From: Variovorax paradoxus
GTDB taxonomy: Bacteria > Pseudomonadota > Gammaproteobacteria > Burkholderiales > Burkholderiaceae_C
Assembly: GCF_018614915.1 (NCBI RefSeq)
Contig: NZ_JAGGNU010000018.1
Coordinates: forward strand, 62,001 to 126,000
Direction of reading: 5' to 3'
DNA length: 64,000 bases
Positions 37,471 through 47,131 of the stretch are shown here, one piece after another. The translations under genes were made by a program, and so were the position numbers. Position 1 is the first letter of the stretch; each line of letters opens with the position of its first letter. The notes below the pieces were generated by a model, which was given only the letters and a program-made list of their open reading frames with translations, ran no database searches and was not told where the DNA came from.

Positions 37471-37560
37471 AAACACCGCGGAACCGGCTTTGCCGGGCCG
37501 CTGGTGTTGCCCCCGGTGAGGGGGTGGGCGGCCACACGAAGTCGGCCAACCTGGGGGAGA
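37471..37560 (+). repeat. Palindromic intergenic repeat between ureB and ureC
   Basis: Successive hairpins: an outer stem AACACCGCGG (37472-37481) with CCGCTGGTGTT (37498-37508, one bulge) enclosing CCGGC-TTT-GCCGG (37484-37496); then CCCCC-GGTGA-GGGGG (37510-37524); then a weaker GGCC/GGCC pairing. No T-run follows, so it is not a classical terminator. It resembles the dispersed palindromic repeats of Comamonadaceae genomes. The ureC frame is open backwards through it, but no ribosome site supports a start there. Confidence 0.65.
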
Positions 37561-37566
37561 GCTGAG

Positions 37567-39285
<1,719 letters not shown>

Positions 39286-39365
39286 GCGCGATGGCGAAGG
39301 GCATTTGACAGGCTCGGTATCCTCGGGGCATCACTTTCGTGCGCAACGCTGCGCCTCTTTTTCCC

Positions 39366-39938
39366 ATGCTCACAGCCAACAAACTCATGCCCCAGGGCGG
39401 CGGCCTCGCGCCGGTGCTGCTGAAGCGCGCCGCCACGCTCGAACTCGACTGGGACGTGCGCCAGAAAAGCCGCTTCGACGCCACCGACTCGCAAGGCCGG
39501 CAGATCGGCGTGTTCCTGCCGCGCGGCACCGCGGTGCGCGGCGGCGACGTGCTGGTGGCCGAGGACGGTTCGCTGATCAAGGTGACCGCCGCCGCGCAGC
39601 CGGTGCTGGTCATCACGCACTGCAGCGAGCACGGCACGCCCTTCGACCTGATGCGCGCGGCCTACCACCTGGGCAACCGGCACGTGCCGATCGAGCTGCA
39701 GCCGGACCACCTGAAGATCGAACCCGACCACGTGCTGGCCGGCATGCTGCGCTCGATGCACCTGATCGTGCGCGAAGCCGAGGCGGCCTTCGAGCCCGAG
39801 GGCGGCGCCTACGGTGCGGGCGCCCACGGCCATTCGCATGGCAGCGCGGCAGCGCCCATTGGGCCGGTGCTGCATCCGGATGCCTACGCGGCGCCGCACG
39901 ACCACGGCCACGACCATCCCCACGATCATTCCCACTGA
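39366..39938 (+). CDS. ureE: Urease accessory protein UreE (nickel chaperone)
   Basis: A 190-residue UreE: an N-terminal peptide-binding domain ([13 protein letters not shown]), a C-terminal metallochaperone domain with [14 protein letters not shown], whose central His binds nickel, and a histidine-rich tail (HGHSHG; ending [13 protein letters not shown]). It delivers nickel to the UreG-UreF-UreD-apo-urease complex. ATG 39366 gives the family start. The stop overlaps ureF (TGATG). Confidence 0.93.
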   Translation: MLTANKLMPQGGGLAPVLLKRAATLELDWDVRQKSRFDATDSQGRQIGVFLPRGTAVRGGDVLVAEDGSLIKVTAAAQPVLVITHCSEHGTPFDLMRAAYHLGNRHVPIELQPDHLKIEPDHVLAGMLRSMHLIVREAEAAFEPEGGAYGAGAHGHSHGSAAAPIGPVLHPDAYAAPHDHGHDHPHDHSH

Positions 39939-40627
39939 TGGCCGAAACGCCGGGCGGCTTACCCGCCGCCAGCCTGCTGCAGCTGATCTGGCTGGCCTCG
40001 CCGGCGCTGCCGGTGGGCGGTTTCTCCTATTCGGAAGGGCTGGAAGCGGGTATCGAATGGGCCGGCCTGGCGACCGAGAAAGCGACCGGCGACTGGCTGG
40101 CCGACCAGCTCCACCTGAGCCTGGCGCGCGCGGATCTTGCCGTCGTCGCGCAGGCCGTTCCCGCCTGGCGCAGCGGCGACACGGCCCGCATCCGTGCGCT
40201 CAACGACTGGGTGTTCCAGACCCGCGAGACTGCCGAATTCCTGCTGCAGACCGAGCAGATGGGCCGCTCCTTCGTCGAGTGGCTCAAGCTGCACCATGCC
40301 GATGCCGCGAGCGTCTTCGACGCGCTGCCCGCGAGCTACCCTATCGCCTTCGCCTTCGGCGCCAGCCGCACCGATGCGCCGGTGCGCGACGCCTGCCTGG
40401 CCTTCGCCTTCGGCTGGGCCGAGAACATGGTGGCCGCCGCGGTCAAGGCCGCGCCGCTGGGCCAGAGCGCCGGCCAGCGCATGCTCGGCCGGCTGGCGGC
40501 AGAAATTCCCACAGCCGTCGAGACTGCGCTCACACTGTCGCATGATGAACGCCAGGCCTTTTCCCCCATGCTCGCCGTGCTGTCGGCGCGCCACGAAACC
40601 CAGTACTCGCGCCTTTTCCGAAGCTGA
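39938..40627 (+). CDS. ureF: Urease accessory protein UreF
   Basis: A 229-residue UreF with the family motifs [20 protein letters not shown] and [18 protein letters not shown] central helix, then [20 protein letters not shown]. UreF acts with UreD and UreG in urease activation, controlling GTPase-dependent nickel transfer. Translation is coupled to ureE by the TGATG overlap. Confidence 0.92.
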   Translation: MAETPGGLPAASLLQLIWLASPALPVGGFSYSEGLEAGIEWAGLATEKATGDWLADQLHLSLARADLAVVAQAVPAWRSGDTARIRALNDWVFQTRETAEFLLQTEQMGRSFVEWLKLHHADAASVFDALPASYPIAFAFGASRTDAPVRDACLAFAFGWAENMVAAAVKAAPLGQSAGQRMLGRLAAEIPTAVETALTLSHDERQAFSPMLAVLSARHETQYSRLFRS

Positions 40628-40640
40628 ACGCTGAACCATC

Positions 40641-41291
40641 ATGAGCTCCGCCCTGCACCACATCCCCCATCGCACCAAGAGACTGCCGCCGCTGCGCGTG
40701 GGCATCGGCGGGCCGGTCGGCTCCGGCAAGACCACGCTGCTCGAGATGCTGTGCAAGGCGATGCGCGACAAGTACGACCTGGTCGCGATCACCAATGACA
40801 TCTACACCAAGGAAGACCAGCGCCTGCTCACCGTCGCCGGCGCGCTGCCGGCCGAGCGCATCATGGGCGTGGAGACCGGCGGCTGCCCGCACACCGCGAT
40901 CCGCGAAGACGCGTCGATCAACCTGGAGGCCATCGACCGCATGCTCAGCGAGTTCCCGGATGCCGACGTGGTGTTCGTCGAGAGCGGCGGCGACAACCTG
41001 GCCGCCACCTTCAGCCCCGAGCTCAGCGATCTCACGATCTACGTGATCGACGTCGCGGCGGGCGAGAAGATCCCGCGCAAGGGCGGCCCCGGCATCACCA
41101 AGAGCGACCTGTTCGTCATCAACAAGACCGATCTCGCGCCCTACGTCGGTGCCGACCTGAACGTGATGGAGGCCGACACCCGGCGCATGCGCAAGCAGCG
41201 GCCCTATGTGATGACCAATCTCAAGACCAATACCGGCTTGGCGGAGGTCGTGTCCTTCATCGAAAAGCGCGGCATGCTCGTCGACGACTGA
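40641..41291 (+). CDS. ureG: Urease accessory GTPase UreG
   Basis: A 216-residue SIMIBI-class GTPase. The P-loop is [16 protein letters not shown]; the metal-binding Cys-Pro-His motif is [13 protein letters not shown]; base recognition is [12 protein letters not shown]. UreG powers nickel insertion into urease. It is the last gene of the operon; its 3' end overlaps the convergent M20 deacetylase by 35 bp. Confidence 0.95.
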   Translation: MSSALHHIPHRTKRLPPLRVGIGGPVGSGKTTLLEMLCKAMRDKYDLVAITNDIYTKEDQRLLTVAGALPAERIMGVETGGCPHTAIREDASINLEAIDRMLSEFPDADVVFVESGGDNLAATFSPELSDLTIYVIDVAAGEKIPRKGGPGITKSDLFVINKTDLAPYVGADLNVMEADTRRMRKQRPYVMTNLKTNTGLAEVVSFIEKRGMLVDD

Positions 41292-42411
41292 GGAATTGCC
41301 AAGGAGCTTCAGCGCCCGTCGCCCATGCGCCAACGCCGGCAAGAAAGCGATCGGCGGCGTCGAGTTCGCTGGCTGCGATCCATTCGTTTGGCTGATGCGC
41401 TTGGGCGATGGCGCCAGGTCCGCAGACCAATGAAGGAATGCCGGCCTGCTGAAAGAAGCCTGCCTCGGTTCCGAACGGGATCTCGCCCGGCGGCCACAGC
41501 GCACCCAAGGTTCGGGCAACATTCACGGCAACGCCGTCACTTTCCGCCGCGAGCCCCGGCACCCCCGCGAGCTGTGTCATCTCGACTCCTACGCCCGGCG
41601 GAACAGCCGCCAGCAGTTGCTCGATCTCGACTCTCACGACTGCTGCACTTGCCTCGTCCGGCGGCCGGAACTCCCACAGCACTTCGCAGCATCCGGGGAC
41701 GATGTTGATGGCAGTCCCGCCGCTGATACGGCCGACATTGAAGGTGGTGCGATTGCCCTGCATGGGGAGCGTGCGCCCGAGGCTTGCCAACTGTGCAATC
41801 AGCAGCGCTGCCGGCTCGATGGCGCTGATGCCCAAGGCCGGATCGCCGGAATGGGCCGGGCGGCCGCGGAAGGTGGCCCGATGACCATAGAAGCCTCGGT
41901 GAGCCAGTCCGATGCGCATTTGCGTCGGTTCGCCGATGATGGCAAGCGCCGGCGGCGGAACATGGGCGCGCATGTCGGCGATCAGGCGCGGAACGCCGAA
42001 GCATCCCACCTCCTCGTCATAAGAGAGCGCGAGGTGGATGGGCCGGCTCGGATTCGCGCTGCGCCACGACGGCACGGCGGCGAGGCACGCCGCGATGAAA
42101 CCCTTCATGTCGGCAGATCCTCGACCGTGAAATCGGCCATCGCGTTCAACCAGCGTGAAGGGATCGGAATCCCAGACCTGATCGTCGACCGGAACCACGT
42201 CGGTATGTCCGGACAGGACGATGCCGCCCGCTGCCTCCGGGCCGATCGTCGCCAGCAGGTTGGCTTTCGCACCATCGTCGCTGTGGACCAGCCGGACCTT
42301 GACGCCATGTCCGCCCAGGTACTCGGCGATCCAGGCGATGAGATCCAGGTTGGATCGATGAGAGGTCGTATCGAAGGCGACCAGGATGCGGAGAAGCTCG
42401 ACCGTGTTCAT
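41257..42411 (-). CDS. Acetylornithine-deacetylase-type M20 metallohydrolase
   Basis: A 384-residue M20 hydrolase. Zinc-site motifs are [32 protein letters not shown] and the late [10 protein letters not shown]; the dimerisation domain carries [10 protein letters not shown]. It resembles ArgE acetylornithine deacetylases, but in this setting (with an exporter, AlaX and AraC) it may deacetylate another N-acyl amino acid. ATG 42411 gives the family start [17 protein letters not shown]. The codon choice looks less GC-biased than in the urease genes. Confidence 0.8.
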   Translation of the reverse strand: MNTVELLRILVAFDTTSHRSNLDLIAWIAEYLGGHGVKVRLVHSDDGAKANLLATIGPEAAGGIVLSGHTDVVPVDDQVWDSDPFTLVERDGRFHGRGSADMKGFIAACLAAVPSWRSANPSRPIHLALSYDEEVGCFGVPRLIADMRAHVPPPALAIIGEPTQMRIGLAHRGFYGHRATFRGRPAHSGDPALGISAIEPAALLIAQLASLGRTLPMQGNRTTFNVGRISGGTAINIVPGCCEVLWEFRPPDEASAAVVRVEIEQLLAAVPPGVGVEMTQLAGVPGLAAESDGVAVNVARTLGALWPPGEIPFGTEAGFFQQAGIPSLVCGPGAIAQAHQPNEWIAASELDAADRFLAGVGAWATGAEAPWQFLSRRRACRAFR

Positions 42412-42425
42412 GATCGGGCAGGAGA

Positions 42426-43322
42426 TCAGCGTCGCGTCGCGACGAAGAAACCAAGCAGGATGAGTGTGATGCCGGCGATATGGAAGGCATGCACGGGTTC
42501 TCGTAGAACGAGGAAAGCGAGGAGCGCGGTGAACAGCGCGACGAGGTGGAACGAGACGCCAGTCACCGTCGCACCGAGCGTTGCGACGCAGCGACTCCAA
42601 AGAATGAAGGCGAACAAGGAAGCGAAGACTCCTATGTAGAGGACGGCTCCGACCGAGGCTGGATCGGTCGGGATGTGCGCACCGCGCGCGAGTTCGAATA
42701 CCCAGAAGGGCATCAGGACCACAAGTCCGGAAGCCATGGTTGCAGCCAGAAACACCAACGGATCGATCGCTGCGGGCTTGCGCCGGAGAAGAACGGAATA
42801 CACGGCGTAGTTGGAGACGGCCAGGAGCACGAGAAGCTCACCGCCGTCCCATCGCAGCGCGAGAAGGCCGGCGAGGTCGCCGCGCGCTGCGATCCAGGCG
42901 ACGCCGACGAAAGAGATGGCGATCCCGAAAAGCGCCTTCCAGGTGATGCGTTCGATGCCAAGGGCCACCGCGGCGAGCGGGACCATGAGAGGCAGTGTCG
43001 AGTTGAGGAAGGCGACGCTCGCGGCCGGCACGGTCTGCAAGGCGAGATATCCCAGTGCGTTGTAGCCGGCAACGCCGAAGGCGCCGCAGGCTGCAATGAG
43101 CAACCAATGTCGTGCGAGAAGGTCCCGCTCCCGCCAAGCCTGTCGCCAAACGAAGGGCGCCAGAGCTGCGAGCGCCACGACCCAGCGGCCGACGGCGAGG
43201 GACACAGGGGGAAAGACAGGTCCGAGCGCGCGGCCCAGGACGAGGTTCCCGGCCCAGAAGGCCGGTGGCACCCATAGAAGCCAGATGGGCTGGGCCCAGA
43301 GGGCAAGGAGCGACTTGTGCAT
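42426..43322 (-). CDS. EamA/DMT-family transporter
   Basis: A 298-residue membrane protein with about ten hydrophobic segments arranged as two EamA halves; it starts near LWVPPAFWAGNLVLGRALGP and ends LREPVHAFHIAGITLILLGF, the classical DMT-10 end. DMT exporters move amino acids or metabolites out of the cell. It lies 14 bp upstream of the M20 hydrolase and adjacent to the AlaX gene, all on the minus strand. Confidence 0.85.
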   Translation of the reverse strand: MHKSLLALWAQPIWLLWVPPAFWAGNLVLGRALGPVFPPVSLAVGRWVVALAALAPFVWRQAWRERDLLARHWLLIAACGAFGVAGYNALGYLALQTVPAASVAFLNSTLPLMVPLAAVALGIERITWKALFGIAISFVGVAWIAARGDLAGLLALRWDGGELLVLLAVSNYAVYSVLLRRKPAAIDPLVFLAATMASGLVVLMPFWVFELARGAHIPTDPASVGAVLYIGVFASLFAFILWSRCVATLGATVTGVSFHLVALFTALLAFLVLREPVHAFHIAGITLILLGFFVATRR

Positions 43323-44042
43323 CTACACGCCCCGGAGCCCGATGCGGACGCGACGGTTGTACCGGCCCTTGTTCTCGATCTTGAGGATTCGAATCGGTCG
43401 TGAGGCGCCGGTCGAGTCGAGATGCGTTCCACCGCATGCCTGCCGGTCAAGCGTGGCGATCTCGATGATGCGGATGAGGCCTTCCGACGAAGGGGGCGGC
43501 GCCACGGAGCGGGAGCGCAGCAGTCCTTTCTCGCCTTGGGCTGCAGTGACGCAGACATGGCTTGCTTCGACGGCCAGATCTCGAGCGACGATATCGTTCA
43601 GTTCCGGCTCGAGTGCCCGCAAGCGATCGTTGTCGGCGTCGGGCAGGTCGAAGTCGATGCGCGCGGTCCCGTCCTCATTCATCTGCACGCCTGTCACCAA
43701 GGCGCCGTCGAAATCCCTGAAAACCAGCGCGTTCAGGACGTGCAGGTCGGTGTGGAGCTCTCGCATGAGCTGCCGAAAGACGGGGTCAACCTCCGCTTGA
43801 ACTTCGCCCGTGATCTCGATGCCGCCGGAGAGCCTGATCCAGACGGCATCCCCCTCCTCGGAAAAGCCGGCGACCGGCACCTCCCCGCCGTGCCATCGAA
43901 CGATCCCCCGGTCCGGAAGCTGTCCGCCGCCGCCGGGATAAAAGGGATGCCGGGAAAGAAGAACTGCCCCAGGCCGCGCCTCGAGCACCTTGGCATCCAA
44001 CCGCAATACTTCAGAATTCTCTTGGCAGAAGAGTCGTGTCAT
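43323..44042 (-). CDS. Alanyl-tRNA editing protein (AlaX-like)
   Basis: A 239-residue stand-alone editing domain. The opening MTRLFCQENSEVLRLDAKVL and FYPGGGGQLPDRG match AlaX; the zinc-site motifs are RELHTDLHVLNAL (a variant of HxxxH) and the late DRQACGGTHLDST. AlaX proteins hydrolyse mischarged seryl/glycyl-tRNA(Ala). Its stop is directly adjacent to the EamA start, suggesting a shared transcript and possibly a role linked to an unusual amino acid. The last point is inference. Confidence 0.83.
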   Translation of the reverse strand: MTRLFCQENSEVLRLDAKVLEARPGAVLLSRHPFYPGGGGQLPDRGIVRWHGGEVPVAGFSEEGDAVWIRLSGGIEITGEVQAEVDPVFRQLMRELHTDLHVLNALVFRDFDGALVTGVQMNEDGTARIDFDLPDADNDRLRALEPELNDIVARDLAVEASHVCVTAAQGEKGLLRSRSVAPPPSSEGLIRIIEIATLDRQACGGTHLDSTGASRPIRILKIENKGRYNRRVRIGLRGV

Positions 44043-44119
44043 GGGTTGCCCTACTGGTTGGCGCCAGCATGGCAGGACAGCTCCAAATGCTATTGGTCAG
44101 AATTTGTTGCAGCGGCAGT

Positions 44120-44968
44120 TCAGCTCGTACGCGCGTGCACGTACTGGAGTGGGGTCATGCCGAATGTGCGTTTGAAGTGCTTGTTCAGGGCACTCTGATC
44201 GTAGAAGCCTGATGCGAGTGCCGCGTCGACGACGGATCGGCCCGCCTGAAGCCGTCGTATGGCAGCCCTGAGACGCAACTGGGTCAGATAGGTGTGCGGG
44301 GTCAGCCCGATCGATCGGTTGAACGCCCCGATCAACTGGAACGGCGTCAAATTTGCAACCGCGCCCATCTGCTCGAGAGTCAGGCGCTCCGCGTAGCAGT
44401 CGCGCATCAACTCCAGCACGGGCGCGAGCACGCGTGCATCCGCTGGTGCTCCGGGCACATGTTGCTCTGCCTGTCCGTGCCTTTGAAACAAGGCGCCGAA
44501 GCTGCGCACCAGCAACTCCCGATGAAGCAAGCGGTCCTGCTCTCCATCCAGGGCGCGATGAAACTCCAGGAAGCGTGTGACGAGATCCTGGTCGTGAAAG
44601 ACATTCGAGGTGAAATACAGAGGTCGATCGATTCCCAGTGATGTCAGAACGTCCTTGATGCCCGGCTCACCCAGATAGAAGGATCGGTAACGCCAACGCT
44701 CGCTGCCGCCCATGCGGCCTGAATGAGGTTCAGCAGGGTTGAATACGAGAAGCGCTCGCTGATGGGCGATATCCGTACGCCCACGGCTCTTGAACTCCGA
44801 ACCGCCTACCTCGGTGGCCGCGACAACGAAGGAATCGTGGACGTGGGGTGCGTAGTCATGCGTGGTGAAGTCCGCATGAAGCATGTCCATCCCTGGCAGG
44901 CCAGGCGCGTGCCAGTATCGCGACTTGTTGCGGGGGTCCAGGCGAGCCAACGAGACATCCTTTCGCAT
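44120..44968 (-). CDS. AraC-family transcriptional regulator
   Basis: A 282-residue AraC regulator: an N-terminal cupin-like sensor domain (HADFTTHDYAPHVHDSFVVA) and a C-terminal double HTH (LTLEQMGAVANLTPFQLIGA; SVVDAALASGFYDQSALNKH). It heads the minus-strand group AlaX-EamA-M20 with 77 bp between it and AlaX, and is the likely local regulator. It is the AraC type often found next to amino-acid exporters. Confidence 0.85.
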   Translation of the reverse strand: MRKDVSLARLDPRNKSRYWHAPGLPGMDMLHADFTTHDYAPHVHDSFVVAATEVGGSEFKSRGRTDIAHQRALLVFNPAEPHSGRMGGSERWRYRSFYLGEPGIKDVLTSLGIDRPLYFTSNVFHDQDLVTRFLEFHRALDGEQDRLLHRELLVRSFGALFQRHGQAEQHVPGAPADARVLAPVLELMRDCYAERLTLEQMGAVANLTPFQLIGAFNRSIGLTPHTYLTQLRLRAAIRRLQAGRSVVDAALASGFYDQSALNKHFKRTFGMTPLQYVHARTS

Positions 44969-44992
44969 CGCAATCCATTTTGCGACGGTACG

Positions 44993-45517
44993 CTAAAGCT
45001 CGCCCGCATCCTTGAGTTGACGCGCCTTGTAGACCACGCGCACGCTGGCGCGGTGCGGATCGCTCTTCTGGTGCTGCGCGTAGATGTCGGTGTCGCCCTG
45101 CACCCAGGCCGCGTAGTCGCTGCCCGGATCGCTCGATGCAAGTTCGGGACCGAAGGCGCCGCGACCCCAGGCCACGATGTCGGCAAAGGCGGACGCGCCC
45201 AGATCGGGCTCCGCCTGGGCCGCGGCCGCCCATTCCACGCGCCGCAGTTGTCCGCCGCCGAAATAGAAGACCGGCTCAAAGGACAAGCCCGACACGGTCA
45301 CCGGCGCCGCGCGCCAGCTGCCTGCCAGGCCGCCGGCCAGGCGCTGCGGCCGCGGCACGCGCTCGAGCCCGGGCAACGCGGCCTGCAGCGCTTCGGCCGT
45401 CATGCCCAGGTGCACGCCGGGCGGCAATGCCTGGGCCTGCGAGGCAGCGGCGGCAGCCAGCAGGACGGCAGCGGCGGCGAGTGCGCGAAACGGTCGATAA
45501 GCGGGAGTCGAGAGCAT
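44993..45517 (-). CDS. Exported hypothetical protein
   Basis: A 174-residue protein with a signal peptide (hydrophobic AAAAVLLAAAAASQAQA). The mature part begins LPPGVHLGMTAEALQAALPG, a pattern seen in small periplasmic proteins of unknown function. It lies 24 bp from the AraC start on the same strand. No known domain recognised. Confidence 0.6.
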   Translation of the reverse strand: MLSTPAYRPFRALAAAAVLLAAAAASQAQALPPGVHLGMTAEALQAALPGLERVPRPQRLAGGLAGSWRAAPVTVSGLSFEPVFYFGGGQLRRVEWAAAAQAEPDLGASAFADIVAWGRGAFGPELASSDPGSDYAAWVQGDTDIYAQHQKSDPHRASVRVVYKARQLKDAGEL

Positions 45518-45714
45518 GACGGCGCGAAAGAACGAAAGCCGGGTCTGAGCGCCGGAAGCGCCGGAAGTTCAGCCGGCGGCGTATTTGCCTGATACCCCCA
45601 AATTGTCCGAGCGATCGAGCAATGCTTCACACCTTCGGGAGGTCATACGCCGTCGGGCTTATTTCTTGCTGAACCCGAAAATCCGATACTGCCGTAACGA
45701 ATACGAAAGTTCCT

Positions 45715-45984
45715 ATGGCCTCCGAAGCAACCTTTCATTCCGCAACCAGCAGCGTCCAGTTCGCGATCTACCCCGACGGGTACGACGGCGCACGCATCCT
45801 TGCCAGGATCGACGAAGAGGCGCTGCACGCCCGCTTCCATGCACCGAAGGGCGACACCGAACTGGTGCGCGCCTACGCCGAGAACGCCGACTCCATCGAC
45901 GCCCTGGCGACCGCCCGCTACCGCGAGAACCCAATGGCGGCGATCTGCCTGCACAGCACGGATTTCCAGGCCAGCGGCTACTAG
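45715..45984 (+). CDS. DUF1488-like small protein
   Basis: An 89-residue acidic protein (MASEATFHSATSSVQFAIYP; later DEEALHARFHAPKGDTELVR). Its size and the order of a short strand, central helix and C-terminal strand resemble DUF1488 proteins, but the similarity is weak by eye. The 197 bp upstream are intergenic and AT-richer than average, consistent with a promoter region shared with the divergent gene at 45517. Confidence 0.5.
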   Translation: MASEATFHSATSSVQFAIYPDGYDGARILARIDEEALHARFHAPKGDTELVRAYAENADSIDALATARYRENPMAAICLHSTDFQASGY

Positions 45985-46053
45985 GCCGTCCGGCCCGGTT
46001 CGGCCCGAGACCGACCTGAGTTCCAATGGCATCTGCCGAAGAGGAGATGCACC

Positions 46054-46437
46054 ATGTCGAACTTCATCCAGGTCACGCCTTTCATGCACGTCGCCGAGCT
46101 CGACCGTGCCCTCGCTTTCTTCACCGACATCCTCGGATTCACGGTCGGCTACCGCGAAGGCGGTTATGCCTACCTGCACCGCGAGAAGGTGGGCTTTCGC
46201 CTTCTCGAGCTGGAAAAGGGGTGCGCCGTGCCTCCCGGCGACCGGCGCTACACCTCCTACATCGACGTGGTCGATCTCGACAGGCTCCATGCCGAGCTCA
46301 AGCCGAAGCTCGACACCCTCCCCGAGAAGGACGTCTACGGCCCGGTCGACCAGGCGTACGGCCAGCGCGAGCTGCTGGTGCTGGGGCCCGACGGCAACCT
46401 GATCGCGTTCGGGCAGGCGATCAAGAAGGCAGCCTGA
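46054..46437 (+). CDS. VOC-family (bleomycin-resistance-type) protein
   Basis: A 127-residue VOC protein: it opens MSNFIQVTPFMHVAELDRAL, has LGFTVGYREGGYAYLHREKV and ends YGQRELLVLGPDGNLIAFGQ, where GPDGN is the typical turn before the last metal ligand. It is probably dimeric. It lies four bases before the racemase gene and may be co-transcribed. Confidence 0.78.
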   Translation: MSNFIQVTPFMHVAELDRALAFFTDILGFTVGYREGGYAYLHREKVGFRLLELEKGCAVPPGDRRYTSYIDVVDLDRLHAELKPKLDTLPEKDVYGPVDQAYGQRELLVLGPDGNLIAFGQAIKKAA

Positions 46438-46441
46438 GCGC

Positions 46442-47131
46442 ATGCCGCTGCACATCGGAATCGTCGGCTGCTCCGCCGAAGGCGCCGCGCTTTGCTACAA
46501 GACCCTCTGCGCCGAGGGCGCCGAGCTTCTGGGCCCGCATGCCCACCCTGAAGTCTCGATGCACACGCCCTCGCTGGCCGAGTACGTCCAGTGCCTCGAC
46601 CGCGGCGACCTGCAAGGCGTGGGCGAGCTGATGCTCGCATCGGCGCGCAAGCTCGCGACCATCGGCGCCGACTTCCTGGTCTGCCCCGACAACACCATCC
46701 ACCAGGCGCTGCCGCTGATCGAGGCGCGCTCGCCGCTGCCCTGGTTGCACATCGCCGAAGTGGTGGCGGCAGAGGCCGTCGAGCGCGGCTTCCGCCGGCT
46801 CGGCCTGACCGGCACGCGCTGGCTGGTCGACAGCACGGTCTATCCCGAAAAGCTGGCGGCGCGCGGGCTGGCCTGCCTGCGGCCGAATGATGCCGAGCGC
46901 GACGAGGTCCAGCGCATCATCATGGACGAGCTGGTCTACGGCGTGTTCAAACCCGAGTCGGTGGCGCGCTTCCAGCAGCTCATCGGGCGCATGAAGGACG
47001 AAGGCTGCGATGCCGTCATCCTCGGCTGCACCGAAATTCCGCTCATCATCCACGAGGCGAATTCACCGCTGCCGCTGCTCGACTCCACGCGCCTGCTGGC
47101 GCGTGCGGCGCTGCGGCGGGCTGTGCGCTAA
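46442..47131 (+). CDS. Aspartate/glutamate racemase family protein
   Basis: A 229-residue PLP-independent racemase-fold protein. The two catalytic cysteines are C81 in LVCPDNTIHQ and C196 in ILGCTEIPLI, placed as in aspartate/glutamate racemases. It opens MPLHIGIVGCSAEGAALCYK. Both cysteines are present, so real racemase activity is plausible; the amino acid is unknown. Its 3' end overlaps the convergent carboxylase subunit by four bases. Confidence 0.85.
   Translation: MPLHIGIVGCSAEGAALCYKTLCAEGAELLGPHAHPEVSMHTPSLAEYVQCLDRGDLQGVGELMLASARKLATIGADFLVCPDNTIHQALPLIEARSPLPWLHIAEVVAAEAVERGFRRLGLTGTRWLVDSTVYPEKLAARGLACLRPNDAERDEVQRIIMDELVYGVFKPESVARFQQLIGRMKDEGCDAVILGCTEIPLIIHEANSPLPLLDSTRLLARAALRRAVR

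Noticed and set aside
37462..37566. Upstream extension of ureC through the ureB-ureC spacer
   Set aside because: The extra 35 residues come from hairpin repeat DNA, no ribosome site precedes them, and [12 protein letters not shown] is the normal UreC start.
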